Shown piece after piece: positions 49,077-61,922 of a DNA stretch of 64,000 nt. The notes under the pieces were generated by a model. It was not told the DNA's origin, made no database searches, and saw nothing but the letters and a program-made list of their open reading frames with translations. Position 1 is the stretch's first letter, and each line of letters opens with the position of its first letter. The stretch covers positions 372,001-436,000 of the forward strand of contig JAFREQ010000066.1 in assembly GCA_025331565.1 (NCBI GenBank), in the 5' to 3' direction. This DNA comes from Holacanthus passer (Eukaryota > Chordata > Actinopteri > Pomacanthidae). Both the position numbers and the translations under genes were made by a program.

Positions 49077-52000
49077 GCTGTCTTTATTCAAAATATATCA
49101 GCACTTCGCTCCGTACAGTGTGGGCTGCTGATGGCCTGCAGAGCCCGGGATGCAGCTCTGAAATGCTCACAAATCAAACCGGAGAGTTGACTTTTGTTAC
49201 AGAGCGATAGTGACAGCCCGCTGGCCTCAGGGGCAGTTGGAAGGGCAGCACGCTCTCCTGAGCTCTACCCTCCTGCTTCTGCCGCAGCCCCACGTAGGAA
49301 GAATGCATGAAACGCTCGCAAAGCCTGAAAACCCCGAGCAATGCATTTCCTTTGCCACCTAACCCAATATGACATGTATCCCTACAGCAATGCAGATTTA
49401 ATGCTGCATAATCTGGCTTCGCTGACTGTAGCAACACGGGATCCTGTTTTGGAATTTGGTGCATTTACCTCCTGAAAGAATGCTTCTCTTTTACCAACAC
49501 CACAATACTATAAATTGAATCCTGGGTTTCTTTTTGTAGCTTGTCAATGACAGAATGAAAAATCAGAGTCAAAACTGCAAGAGAGGCATTTTTATATTTA
49601 CCTTAGTGAGGTGTAACGGCTCCTTTTCTGTGTGGCAAGCAAAATGGGGGCTGACGGTTTTAAGCGCTCAGTGGAATAGGATGTCGATCTTCTAAAAGAA
49701 TTAATGCAAAAACTAGTTTCTAGGGGAAACCCAGTTGTGTTTGTTTTTAGAGGTTTACATCTGTCTCTTTTTGTCTACTAGTACAGATGACAAGCTCTAT
49801 GTCACATTAAAGCCTATTGGTCATCACACCCCTAATAAACTCACTGTCCTCACCCTGCAGCATCCACTGTCCTGATCTTATCTTCACAGTGTGTTGTTAC
49901 ACACTGGCAACTCAAAGAGCCTGTTAAACTACACTGCACAGTGAAAATGCACCGCCTCAATGTCCATCAGAGTGGAAACATCTGCTGAGGAGCTAAAGAC
50001 TTATGTCATGAGGTAATCAAAAGCACGATAATCACTGCTCTAAAATCAGATGCCCAGGAAGAAATACATTATCACAACATCATATGGCAGCCTGTACTCC
50101 TATTTCAGTCACTTCATTACCCCTGATGTCGATTCCTCATATTTGCTGAGACATGCGCAATTCTCCAGGGCTTGTTGTCTCAAGAAAAAGCTGCATCAGC
50201 AGTAGGATCTTCTGGAGGAAAAAAAAAAAATCAGCTGGGAAAGAGAAAAGCCACAGCAAACACATCCAGCTTCTATTTTGATTTATTGCACTTTGTAATT
50301 ACAATAACCAAAGGGCTTTGCTCTAATGTGCGGATATTCAAGCACAAGCTGATTTATTTTCTTGCCGCACAGTTGCTTTAGCCTAGTTTGCTTATTGGGA
50401 TGTGTGTGCAGTGTTTGTATGTGCACGCATGCAAACATTTCATTGTACAAAAGTGAGCATGTTCGGGAAATGAGCGCTGATGTCTGCAGGGCGGCGGTGC
50501 TGTAGGAAATAGATACGAGCCAGATATGTAGGTGTGAGACTGCTCAGAGTTCAGCGTGGAGGAGATCTCATTCCTCTCTAATTCTAATTCAGAACCAACA
50601 ATTAAACAGTATAAATTAGGCAACAGGAAGGCCAGATTCACAGATCCCCTTTGGGGCATAAAGCCAATGGTCCATGTAAACACATTGCCTTTCCATGCAG
50701 AACTCTGTCATGGCAACTTGGTCACTGGATAGTTCACTGGTTCATCTCACAGCATCTCCAAGAACACGCAGATATGCAGACAGATTAATTGGGTGCCGCC
50801 GCACCTTGTTCTGCATGGATGAATCTCTCCTCCTCCTCCTCTCTCTCTCTGTCCTTCTCTAACGTCTCCCCCCCCGATCATATTTACTGTTCTGTAAAAG
50901 GATTTATGCCATTTTGCTGTTTTAAACACAGAAGAAGAATTATAACATTAATTTCATCTTCTTACTCCCAACCCATCAAACACAGCAGCTTGGTCAGTGA
51001 CCCTACACTTCAAACTATGATGCTATATGTCCCCCTGTAGAATCACTTCTGGAGGCACATCTTGAGAGAGTGGTTGAAGTAAAAGACAGGACTTTCACCC
51101 AGGACAACTGTCTTTCATTTCCTGTATGAAACCAATATTCAGTGTTGACATCTTTTTAACTTACATTGCATAACTTAGTAGTTACCAAAGTTACTTAACT
51201 AACATACATATTCAAATGCAAACTATGATCCTGACGCTGTTCCTCAAACAAAGCTTGGAAAAGGGCGCCCCCCCTCAACCAAACTTCAGCTGTTTCAGAA
51301 CGTTAACCATGTGTTTATTATTGTTGACATAAAGATGTAGGTCACCTGACTTTATCCTTTCCTGCACATCCAAAACTCATAAAATGTGAAATGTTTCTCA
51401 TTAAGCTTCAAGTCCAGCCAGATATGATTTCTGTTATTGCTGACTTGACTGTGGAGGTGTTGGGCCACTGACCAAGCTTCTGTATTTGTTGAGTTAGGAG
51501 TGAGAACATGTTGGTCCAGGACAGAGTGTAGATCAGGATGTGAACAGGTTGTTATATTTGGGCCCTCCGTTCAAGGATGCTCTTTGAGTCTCTATCAAAT
51601 TATCTTCTTGATCTCCCTCCAGATACCCGCTGACCCGTGGTCTAGTTGGACTTCTTTTGATTTTTAACAGCTGCAATTACGTTGATTATACTTGAGCAAT
51701 TATTGCTAAGTGAGAAATGATGAAATGATTTATTCATTGTACTTTAAAAAAAATGGGATTTAATACTTGATACAAACGGTCAAATGCTCCAAATGTTAAA
51801 CCGAAAAGGAAACATTGGCCGTGTGCACAAAAGCTGACAAATATGTGTTGGCTTTGTGTCGGCTGAATGACCAACTATTTAAATCCTGCTGCTACATTTT
51901 GGAGAAGAAATAGGTGAGAGAATTGGCTCCTGTATTTCTATTTGATGTTTCAATCACGCAGCCCTGCCTCTAGTCTCTGAAGCATATCAAGCTGTATTCA

Positions 52001-53620
52001 AGCAATCTGAATAGTCACCACTGCCACTCAAACCATTTAAGTCTTCTGAATATCATTTCTTGTGGATTTTTGAAATGATTTTACCGAACTTGTCACGATT
52101 CACACTGAGAAGATGATTTCAGGTAAAGTCTGAGACGTTTCAACCATCTTTTCTAATTAACATCATGCCTGCTCCTTTGTCAGCGTGTTCATCAAAATTA
52201 TTTTCCCCACCATGAACAAATGGGAGGACTTGTATTCAACTTGCTCGCCTTTTTTTGTTCTGTCTGTTTGGATCCTCATAATAACATAACCACCTGGTAA
52301 TTATCCTATCATGGAAGCTCTGTGAATGGCTCTGCCATTTTGCCATATGGAAACAAAATACTGTATACACAACTTTAAAGTATCATCATTGTGTGGCAGC
52401 TGTTGATGATCTGTAAGAGTAAACGGCCAACTTGACTCATATGTTTGCCCATATGGCATAAAAAAATTGTGAAGTAATGCTTATTTTATTTACAGGTTGC
52501 TACAACTTTTGTCTCAAGGTGGCGCAATAGTTTATGGTGAATATATATAGTAAAATTTTCATAAAAAGTAGTAACTCTACTTCCTGGTATGCTGCATCAG
52601 AGCTTTAAAATAAAGTGAATAAACATTTGACAGGTATGTACAGATCTTGTCAGCATCCCCCGATTAAAATTTTTCCACCCTGTTGATAACTTACAATAAT
52701 TATGGTTTTAATGTCAGTGATGCGATAAACGGAGCAGAATCACAAAAAAACAAAATGTCCATTTTGAAAAATATGAATACATACATTATACTGAGAGGTG
52801 TTTCTGATATTTTGTCTATCCTATTTATATCAATACGTGTAGATTAAATATAATACAATAAAATTCAACAGCACCACAAACTACAGCTTCCAAAATGACC
52901 ATAAAGTTGAATCAACATTTTAATTTTCAATCAATTTCAACATCATACCATAATGAATTATTCAATTATTTTTAGCTATGTGTATGTAATGAACTGGCTC
53001 CTGAAGGTAACTCCAGTGTCTACATATCATTGGGGGAGCGATGCTGCTCTAAGCCACGAGCTGTACGGTCCTTGAATCCAGATGCCAGGTTTGAAAGTCA
53101 CTTATTGCATGATGCAGCAGATTCGGCAGATCTGAAATGGATTATAATTTTCTCAAAACCTCTTATTGAACCAGGCTGTGCAGGCTCCATTTAAAACATG
53201 CACACGTTGATCCTCGCAGGACCACAAGGACACACTGCTCTCACACTGTCAAACCTGCAACATTTAGATGAGGAGCTTTGATAGCCCTGCAGATTCCTGG
53301 TGACGCAGCCCAGTGTCCTTTCCAGTCACCGTCAACCAACCGCCAACAGGCTCGAGCTATATTCATTTTTAATGAAATGAAAATTTGAGTGGCATTTGAA
53401 ACATTTAGAACCTACAAGTTTAAAAACACACCCGGCAATGCTAAATGATTCGTGGTCTGAAAGAGGATGGTTCATTTTGAGGTGATCAGACGTTTCTAGA
53501 TCTTTTGATTGCAAAAATATGTTTTTTGATCCAATACAGAAATGTGTTAAAAAGAAAAGCTCGAATCAAAGTTTAACACAGAGCATCCAGTTAACTTTAA
53601 ATCCATCTTTTCTTTGGTAA
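49077..53620. other. non-coding DNA
   Basis: No gene recognised. 50220-50231 is an A run, 50826-50852 is CTCCTC/CTCTCT-rich, and 52475-53000 is strongly AT-rich. Frames at 49174-49464 and 50378-50683 on the minus strand have no domain. Confidence 0.45.
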
Positions 53621-53662
53621 TCCTTAAACCTGGCTCGCCGGGCTGCTGCGCGTCTCCGCCAG

Positions 53663-53780
53663 CAGCAGGTGTGCTTCGGCTTCCAACCACTTGGCATCTC
53701 TCACAGGCCTCATTACGGGTTCCTCCCAGCGTTCCAGCAGCGCTTTGACAGGCTGTACTTTGCAGACCTCAAATCAACAG
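53663..53780 (+). other. possible isolated coding exon
   Basis: A branch-point-like CCTTAAAC near 53622-53629 precedes a GC-rich pyrimidine stretch and tandem CAG acceptors at 53660-53668. The segment ends in ACAG followed by GTCAGT at 53781, a good 5' splice site. One frame is open across it (it has no start codon), bounded by stops at 53618 and 53786. Its third codon positions look GC-rich in an AT-rich neighbourhood, and the peptide has a balanced, globular-looking composition (GFQPLGISHRPHYGF, then FQQRFDRLYFADLKS). I do not recognise the family. A second frame, serine/threonine-rich, is also open, which weakens the case. It could be an exon of a gene whose introns span the window, an old retroposed piece, or chance. 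Confidence 0.27.
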
Positions 53781-54520
53781 GTCAGTAATGTTAGACCTAA
53801 ATCACACTTAAACATTAATCACGGCGCATCGGCTCATGTGTGGGGAGGCATGTCAGTGTCCTTTTCTATTACTGATTTCCCACATAAATTCCTTTGACTG
53901 AGATCAGTGGCGAGAAAATAATTGGAGGGATGGGATGTGCAAAGGCGATGTGAGAGGAATTACTCATCTGCTGACAACTACGTCTTATGCATTAGGCAAG
54001 AAACCAAGAGAAAAAATAGAAGCCTTTCGTTCGAGCGGCTTTATAGTAATTTTTTTTTCTACTTGTGATTTTGGGTTGTTAAAACTTCTGCAGCCGCCAC
54101 AACAACAAAGGTGACTTTAATGTTGATAATTGCCTTTACAGAATAACGTAGGTGCAGAGATGGTGCAAGATATTCTAAATTAAATCTGTTCTAATGTTTG
54201 TGTTATCCACTGTGAGAACTATGAGACTCTCAACTTCAAATGCCAGTGTAATTTTTTGCCCCCATTAGCATTACTGCCTACAATGACTCTAAACCAAGTA
54301 ATGCATTTATAATAGCCAGAAGCTGTTGGAGTTTTGAAAACAGCAGGTGTATTTGACTTCCAAGAGGCAAACCTGCAGTTAAACAGATTGTCGGATTCTG
54401 ACGGCGTAAAATCCATCGGTGGGTTTATTGTATTTATTGAGCCAGTATAGGCATTAATGGCCTCGAGTGCAAACAAGGATGCACAATTATGGATGTTGAA
54501 ATGTGTTAGTTTTGCAAACT
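53781..54520. other. unique non-coding DNA
   Basis: No further exon-like partner was found close by. A minus-strand frame of 123 codons at 54219-54590 runs into the repeat at 54521 and shows no domain. Confidence 0.45.
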
Positions 54521-54852
54521 TTAAAGCTGCACTAATTAAAATTTTTATGTTAATTAACCTCTGAAAAATCCATAGCCCAGCATCAAACAACAGACAGTAA
54601 AAAGTTTGGTGACTAGCTGGTGAAGCATTTAGCAGCTAAAGAGACGGATATTGGTTGGTGGAGAGCAAACAAAGCTAAAAGGAGAGAGAGGATTGGATGC
54701 CAGATGGCCAGAAACATGACTCCAAATGAATGCTAATATTTCAATGCAACTGTTCAGTAACAAATATTTTAAGGTGATAATATGTCAGTGTTGTGTTTAC
54801 AGGTTGATCCACTGCCCCCAAGTGGCCAAAATAGGAATTAATGCTGCTTTAA
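54521..54852. mobile_element. 332-bp MITE-like element
   Basis: Terminal inverted repeats are visible: TTAAAGCTGCACTAATT at 54521-54537 and AATTAATGCTGCTTTAA at 54836-54852 match at 15 of 17 positions when inverted. The right interior CACTGCCCCCAAGTGGCCAA is a word I know from a common percomorph dispersed repeat. A TTAA or TTTAA target duplication is possible but merges with the repeat ends. It is non-coding and non-autonomous, and both ends are preserved. Confidence 0.75.
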
Positions 54853-54999
54853 TATCCACAATAGTTCATATTTATATTCACTGATAGGGGAAAAAATCAA
54901 ACAGTAAGTGTGAAACATTCTGTTCTCTTTCTCGTTTTGAAAAGGTGGATGATTCAGTTGCATCATTTACAAGATTCACACGATCGTTTCACCGTCTCC
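54853..54999. other. AT-rich non-coding DNA
   Basis: No feature recognised. Confidence 0.5.
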
Positions 55000-55345
55000 T
55001 CTCGTCTTTTTCAGCCCATCTCTGGGTGCATCACTCCACCGATTGGTCAATAAGACATCTCCAGAGTTATGCTCCTGCAGAAGGATGTGGATAAAGCCAA
55101 GCTTGTTTTAGGCATTAGCTCGCGCTTGACGAATAAAGCACTAACGAGATAGCGATCAGAGAGGGCCCGACTCCAAAGGCAGCCTGCTTGCCTGGCAGCG
55201 CTTCATAATCTCTTCGTTGGTTTCACTCAGCTCCCTTTAATCTGACTTCACATAATCCTTTTTTTAACCCTCCTGATCAAGTAAACGCTTAATTATGGCT
55301 AATGAATTCCATCCAGAGCTCGGGTAAACACGTCTATCAAATAAG
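55000..55345. promoter_or_regulatory. possible conserved non-coding element
   Basis: Repeat-free block with CGATTGGTCAATAAG (inverted CCAAT), ATTAGCTCGCGCTTGACG, and GCTTAATTATGGCTAATGAA (two homeodomain cores in 20 bases). It is less AT-rich than its surroundings. Enhancer function is inferred from motifs only. Confidence 0.25.
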
Positions 55346-55745
55346 ATCACGCTGATTTTTAACTGAAGAGAGAAGAGAAGAGGAGACAAAAAAAAAAAAC
55401 AAATATGGGAGAGCAATCACTAACCGTGAACGTTTTTCGTGCCAAACGACTGTGGTCCCACTAAGGACTTGGAACAGAGACGCTTCTGTGATGGCTGCAA
55501 TTTACTGCTAAAAGGAGAGAAAATCCATGTGCCATTATTTTGTAAAACTGAAAACCCCTATGAATTTATTTATGTTAGCACATTATGTTTTCCGGGATGC
55601 AAAAATGATCAGTCCTGTTACATTATACACCTTTCAATCCTTTGACTTACAACATGTAATCACAGTTTCAGCAGCACATGGATGCAGGCAGAGTTAGACT
55701 ATATCTGTATGCTCTCATGGCCAGTTAGCAGTATACCATCTTCAC
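55346..55745. other. non-coding DNA
   Basis: An A11 run lies at 55389. A cysteine-rich frame at 55439-55645 begins only at GTG and matches no family, so it is not called a gene. Confidence 0.45.
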
Positions 55746-55782
55746 TGTGTGTGTGTGTGTGTGTGTGTGTCTGTGTGTGTGT
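55746..55782. repeat. (TG)n microsatellite
   Basis: Thirty-seven bases of TG with one C interruption. Confidence 0.96.
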
Positions 55783-56778
55783 AATGTCTGTTGAGGGTTT
55801 ACATCCAAATGCTCCACAATAAAATATTTGGCCACAATGATACGATACAGAAATAAGAACAACCTTTTACTAAGATCATGAGAGGACGAGGGATCATAAG
55901 TACTTGAGGTATTTGTGGTTCTTAATTATAATTTATGTAAGAATTGTGGCTTTTGTGAAACTGGCATGATGTTGTTGTTTGTTTGGTTTTTTTTTTTGTG
56001 GCCTCTGTTTGTGTGTAAAGTCCATATACCGTCGATGAGGGGCAGGAAAGCCAAAGAAAAAAGATGGTGGGTCAGTCTCTACAAATGTGAGAGGACACGC
56101 TGCCTTTTGTGTTACTGGTTGAAACCATGTTGTAAATGTATGTTGAAACTCTGTTAGTCTACATGACTATATATATTTGTGTGTTTATGTTAAAGAATAG
56201 TTGATTATATAAAAACGGAGCTCAAGTGTTCGTGGTCATGTCACACTGGCTGCTTGATTGGCCACCAAGCTGTCCGTCCCACGATGTTATTTACTCCAAG
56301 GAGGCGACCACATTGAAGCGATTTACCACGGTGCTACACCGGTTATTATTATGACACACTCCATCAGTTTAAGAAGCTCATTGCTTATCTTGGCTCTGAA
56401 TGTTGTTTACTGGAGGATTTGAGCGATCTACGAGACGCGACTGTTTACTTTGGGTTGCCATTGTCATTCTCAACCCATGCTTGACAGTTGGGCCTGGGCA
56501 ATTTGTGCTTGGCATCCTTGAATAGGTTTCCCCTAATGAGGCTGATAGAATGACCATTCATCCACAGGGGGCTCTTGATGTGCCACAGTTCAAATGTTAA
56601 TCACCCAAGCTACTTTGGCAAATTGACAGAGCTCCATTCACTGCTTGCTCTGTGAATGTGTGCTCTCTAAAAGCCAGGCTTGTGTGTCTTCTCTCCACTC
56701 TTGATGTGGAACCAGACACAGGGAGTCCCCACTGACCCTGTTTTACAGTCCTCAGCTTACCTCTCCCTCATTTTTTTC
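55783..56778. other. non-coding DNA
   Basis: T run near 55988. 56220-56760 is repeat-free and closer to 47% GC, with no convincing frame. The word AATGTGTGCTCTCTAAAAGC near 56656 recalls LINE endonuclease starts, but the following translation does not hold up. Confidence 0.4.
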
Positions 56779-56868
56779 CGACGTTAACGGACAGAGCGGT
56801 GGCACCCTCATCCGCCACGGCGCCGCTCTGAGGGAGGGCGCTGTGGCCCGCTGACAACGTCCCATCCG
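56779..56868. other. CpG cluster with a GC-rich hairpin
   Basis: Twelve CpG dinucleotides fall within about 90 bases. CAGAGCGG at 56792 pairs with CCGCTCTG at 56823, and the nested TGGC at 56800 pairs with GCCA at 56814. This gives a 12-bp stem with a 5-base bulge and a 10-base loop. It may be a small unmethylated regulatory element, a structured RNA segment, or a GC-rich repeat scrap. No transcript evidence is visible. Confidence 0.4.
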
Positions 56869-59800
56869 GACTCCCTCCATCATCATGTCAGCGTTCACTG
56901 GGAGTTCAGTCTCCTCAACAAAAGGGTCCTGTTTACTCTTACAACTCAGACTAACCTCCCTGGCTCGGGCGTTTACGACCGCGATCAGTTAGTCTGGATA
57001 ACCAAACCACCTCATTCAAGCTGCAGTGAAGCAAACTTGGTGCTAACGTTTGCGATGTAGAGCAACATTGTTATAGTAGTTGAAATAAATGTTATAAATC
57101 TGTAGTAGTAACATCACAATATCAACACAATATTACTGTATACAGCAAATTACACTATGGAACCTTTATAAAAAAAAAATGGAAAATATCAAATGATGAA
57201 TGTTTATTTAAATCAGATAAAACTCCATGTTAAACCAACAGAAGACATGAACTCATTTTCATTTATAACTTTTAATTAGAAGCTTTCTAGGATCATTCAT
57301 CTGAAAAATGATAAACTGAGAACTAGAATCATATGACTGTATAATTCCACTGAAAGGCCATAAATGATATCAGATTATCACTAAGCCCTAAACAGTAGTG
57401 TTACTGACATTTTAAACTTCAGATTTCCTCTTTTCTTTGGACTAAGGTCTCACACACCCCTGTTCTGTTTTCTTCAATCTGTATTCATCCATTTTTGCTG
57501 TAAACACTGCTCAAGGAAATTTAGGCTTTAGGCCCAAGAGTTCCTCCTATACAAGAGTATCAACCAGCTTCAGTCTGCCATGTTGTCAATCTACAAACTC
57601 TCCACTGAACCTTCTCAAAAGCACACGCTTAATCCGTAGAGTTTACGTTTCTTTATAGATTGTCCTGTTTGCCTTCAGCAAACAAAACTGGCCTTGGTCA
57701 TATGTTAGCCTGAGATCAAAGCCTCCCAGGTCATGGTTATGGATTTTGCCCCAGTGAGAGCAGAACAATCTATATTTATATTGCACTTCAACAGCATGAC
57801 GTCCAAATGATCCACCGCCGGCCGGCTCAGAGGTTCACTGAAGTCTGGCCACTCCATCAGCGAGTGCACAGCCTGCTCATTCAGATCCACACGATTACAC
57901 TCTAGTAGTTTATGACTACAACTCATTGCTGGGCTGTAGTTAAACCCTCAGTGGTCCTAATGGCCGGCAGCAGTGCACCTCCCTTGAAACAGGTGATGAA
58001 TTACAGCAAGTGTTATGTTTCCAGCTGGGGATCCGCTAGTAAATGGGTTCCTTTCCTGTCGGAGGCATTTTTGTGACACAGAATTGAGTCAGATATCAGG
58101 GGGACACTTGTTGTTGAGGGTGATACAGTATCTCCTGTATAAACACCGGGCTGATATTCCTTACAGAATAGTGCCGGCCAATGAACGCTTCCTCCTTCCT
58201 CCCCTCTTCACGCTAGTCTGTTGTGACGAGGCTCCTCGGCAGCAGCTCGGTGTGGCGGGAGGGGGATCGAGGCATCTGCCGCTGACAGTGATGAAACAAC
58301 CGTTTAACACAAGGCGACAACCAACACGTGTAGAATCATCACTTTCTCAAGGTGTGGAAGTGGCACTGTCATATTCTTAATCATAATATTCATCCCAGCT
58401 CGGAGGCCAGATTAAACAGCCCATTACCCCGACTCTCATTAAAGTGCAGGCAGACACCTTCGTAGGTAGAACCGGTTGTTTAGTGACATGTTGATGGCAG
58501 GATTCTCTGTGGTCTGACTCTAGATGTGCAATGAACATATTTGCATTTTCATACATATTTATATTTGTTCTATCATGACATACTGTCTGCATTACTAAAA
58601 ACATCAGTTTCTATTCAGTTTCATAGCTTGCAGTCAAGGGCATAGGTGTGGTTTGGACCTTTTTTCGTTGGACAACCAGTGAACAGAATTGTATATATGT
58701 GCACTTGCTCTATGTCTATTTTTATCTCTTCTATGCACATATACACACAAACCTGAGAGCTGGACTCAATGATATAACTTACTGTCTTACTTACTTATCT
58801 GAAAATGAATATTCTACTAATACTCCTGTTTACATGCATGCATTGATATCCAAGTCTTTCATTATGTTTAAAGTAGTAGTAGTTACAGTGTATATGGACT
58901 ATGGACTTTTTTTCCCCGCATGTATCTCTACCCCAGCCATGCAAACTGGTTTGTTTACAATGTACAGAACTGATTGTGATGCATATTGAGATGCATATTG
59001 CAAACACACTGTATACATGTTCAAAGAATGCTCTTAAAACCTAAATAATATCAGCATATCCCCCATCTTAATGGGAAAATGCAACACATGGAATAAGGCC
59101 TGATTTGGAATATGCAAATGGAATATGCTGTTTAGATGACCTGTATGAAATCTGGAATATTGTCATACTCAGAACAACAGTGGAAAGTTAGTTTGCATGT
59201 AAATGTGATGCAAAAGTTCATCTGAGGGACAAATTAATTCAACACCTTGACATTTTGACTTACTGAAATCTCTGCCCATTCTCACAGTCGATGGGCAGAG
59301 GCGGAACTATTTTATTTACCTCACACTACCAGATTTAATCATCCTCTGCACGACCAAAATATACCACTTCTATGGTCATGCTTTACATTTCGATCGAGCG
59401 GTCAGAAGGTGTGTGCTCCCACCGAATGTAAATCCTGATTCTGAAAGTAATTTGCAGCCACTTCAATATAAAATTGGGCGTAATCCATTCAATGTCTGTC
59501 CAGCTTTACAGTCCTCATGAATCAGTAATGATTACCATAGAAGACATTTATTGTTTGTCGTTTATCATTGTTTCCTGTGCACGTTTGTGATATATCTCCA
59601 CAATCCCAGACTGACAGGATTATTTTCCAGCATTAGCTGATAGTCGAGAACTTGCAACTGATTATCTGGATTTCAAAGAACACCTGTTTTGATGGAAAGG
59701 TTACTGACATATTGACATATTCCCAAACACTGATGTGGCTGGCTGAGATATTACTCCTCACACAACTGAAGGCAGCGCTCTGAGTGTAAACATGGTTAGA

Positions 59801-61739
59801 CCTTGGGAAATAACCAAGATTTATTGCCTGACAGCATGTGTCTTCTTAACCCAGCCTCAGATATACAAGTGTCAAAAGGCAGAGTAGATAACACGCTTTA
59901 ATCACCGTTGTTTACACTACATCCCACCTCACTGGGAATGTTATACTGCTAACATAACAGAGGAGGTTATCAACCAAATTATAAGAGTTCATTCGGTACT
60001 TTACGTGGGTGGAATATCCACGGATATCCAGGCTGCACATGTTCCAGTCGGTTCGAGCTGGAAGCAACAAGGATGCAGAGGAGAAATTCAAGAGAATATA
60101 AAAAAAAATAACTTTTTAGTGATGGTTTGTGTTTTAGTTATAACAAATGTTTTCCCAAGAGGAGCGAATGGAAAAATCAATTTCATAGCATGATATACTA
60201 ACACTCTCCCACACAATTATGACATCTTGACCCCAAATATCCAAATACATTAATGCAATTTAATGTAAACATATTTTAACTGACTAATATTAAGGCAATG
60301 ATTCAATTATGCCATTCAAAAGTGTAATATTATGGTTATAGCAGTAAAAATAATTCTCTTAACCCAGGTATGAAAAAAAATAATTTTAATCCCAAACCAA
60401 CCCTTCAGGCAGTAACGATTCCTCATTAATTTATTGCATCATATTTTTTTAAGCTCACAGATTTTTTTTTTTTCCCCCAGTACACTAATCTGCAAGCAGT
60501 GGTCTGAAAAAGACACAGCCTCTCTGATTCCAGCCATGAAGATAATTTTCTGCTACTGCAAATATGCTTTTATGTGTCCATCAGCAACACTGTTCCTGCC
60601 GTCTGTGCAACATCCTGCTCTGCCGCGTCCGGGATAATATATGGAATATTTTAATGCATCTAAATCCTTTGCAACTGCCAACATGATTTTCTGTGTCTTC
60701 CTAAGAAGATCCGTTCAAGTGGCAGGGGAAAAAAAACATTTAATAAGAGCTGGAGCAAAATATATAAGACAAAAAGCTGTTTGCAGTAAACAGAACGTGA
60801 ACAGCGAAGCTTAACAATCAGAATTTTTGAATCAGTAGTCAAAAATTTGGATCAATACTCTTAATCATCTTAAGTATAACAGGACTTAATTGCTCTTTGG
60901 TTTCCTCTAATTTAACTGATTGATTTTATGAATTTGACCTAAAGTAGCTGCGTCCTCATGTCCAGAGTCAGTACAAATGTAAGATTTCAGTTTAATTCTG
61001 TCTTTTCAAATGTTTTTTTCCCATTTATGAAGGAAAATATGACCTCGTGGTTTGTGGTGCAACTTTAATTCCTGACCTTGAGTTTTTGCTTCATCAGATA
61101 CATCCAGAACTAATTTAATGGCAGCTTTTCAGAGAATGTGTCACAGCTGAAGCTTTCAGGAAATGTGTACATTCAGTTTAGAAAAGCTAGAGGTGCTTTT
61201 TTTTTTTAAATGAAATATAACACAGCTGAAGAGTTTGGTGGGATGAACTACACAACGTCGTCCATAGATAAGAAAGAAAAAAGCCCAAACAGATAATGGA
61301 TAAAAAATGAGTTTTCCTCGCTGACATTTGGACTGACAAGTGTCAGAGCCTCCCTCCAGATCCCAGAGCATTTCAGGAAATGAGAACAGAAGCAATATGA
61401 GGGCAATATCCAGCAAACACTCATCAGTTTGTAGAGGTGAGAACAAGATTGAGAGGTTTTTACTTCATCAAAAAGTAATGACTGACTCGGTCAAACTGTT
61501 TCTTTGCCTCCTCCAGGTCGCCAGTGGTAGGCTATTTTCTAAGTGCCCCCTTTTAACATGATTATGGCTCAGACATTTGGCTTTTAACTCATGTTTGTTA
61601 GAAATAGACAGATATTTTGAAAAGGATAAGCTGCACATGTACAAAAGTTTTCTGCTGCGAGAGGATGCTGTAAATAGTTTACAGCAAACAAGGTCTTCTT
61701 TTGATGAAAATGAAAATCGGAAAAAAGGCTTTCAGAAAT
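56869..61739. other. non-coding DNA
   Basis: No supported gene. 57060-57400 and 60180-60440 are strongly AT-rich. A T run at 60463 is followed by C5. Plus frame 58015-58380 (121 codons) has no recognised domain. 58650-59000 is AT-rich and its frames are low-complexity. Confidence 0.45.
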
Positions 61740-61922
61740 ATAAAGTTAAAGGTGTCCTGTGGAGTTTTCTTTTGCACGAACAGGTTATGTTTACGTTCAG
61801 TAATACCCACTGAAATGCCTTGTGTGGGTCTTGGAGGTCTGTACAGGGCATTTCCCTGCTCATAAAACGTTTGCAAAGCTGGATTTGAAAGTATTTTAAA
61901 TCCAACATAGTTTACATCCATG
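61740..61922 (+). mobile_element. possible dispersed repeat
   Basis: TTAAAGGTGTCCTGTGGAGT and TTTTCTTTTGC, then GCCTTGTGTGGGTCTTGGAG, GTACAGGGCATTTCCCTGCT and CAACATAGTTTACATCCATG, follow the order of a percomorph repeat that begins AAAGGTGCCCTGTGGAGTTT. Ends are not sharply defined. Non-coding. Confidence 0.45.

Noticed and set aside
54219..54590. Minus-strand frame of 123 codons
   Set aside because: It runs into a non-coding inverted-repeat element at 54521 and shows no domain.
55439..55645. Cysteine-rich frame starting at GTG
   Set aside because: No ATG, no known cysteine spacing, and no splice sites that would make it an exon.
56640..56760. Possible LINE endonuclease start (an NV-SL-like word)
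   Set aside because: The following residues do not follow the endonuclease pattern and the frame closes quickly.
58015..58380. Plus-strand frame of 121 codons
   Set aside because: No recognisable domain, and the sequence reads like mixed non-coding DNA in one lucky frame.
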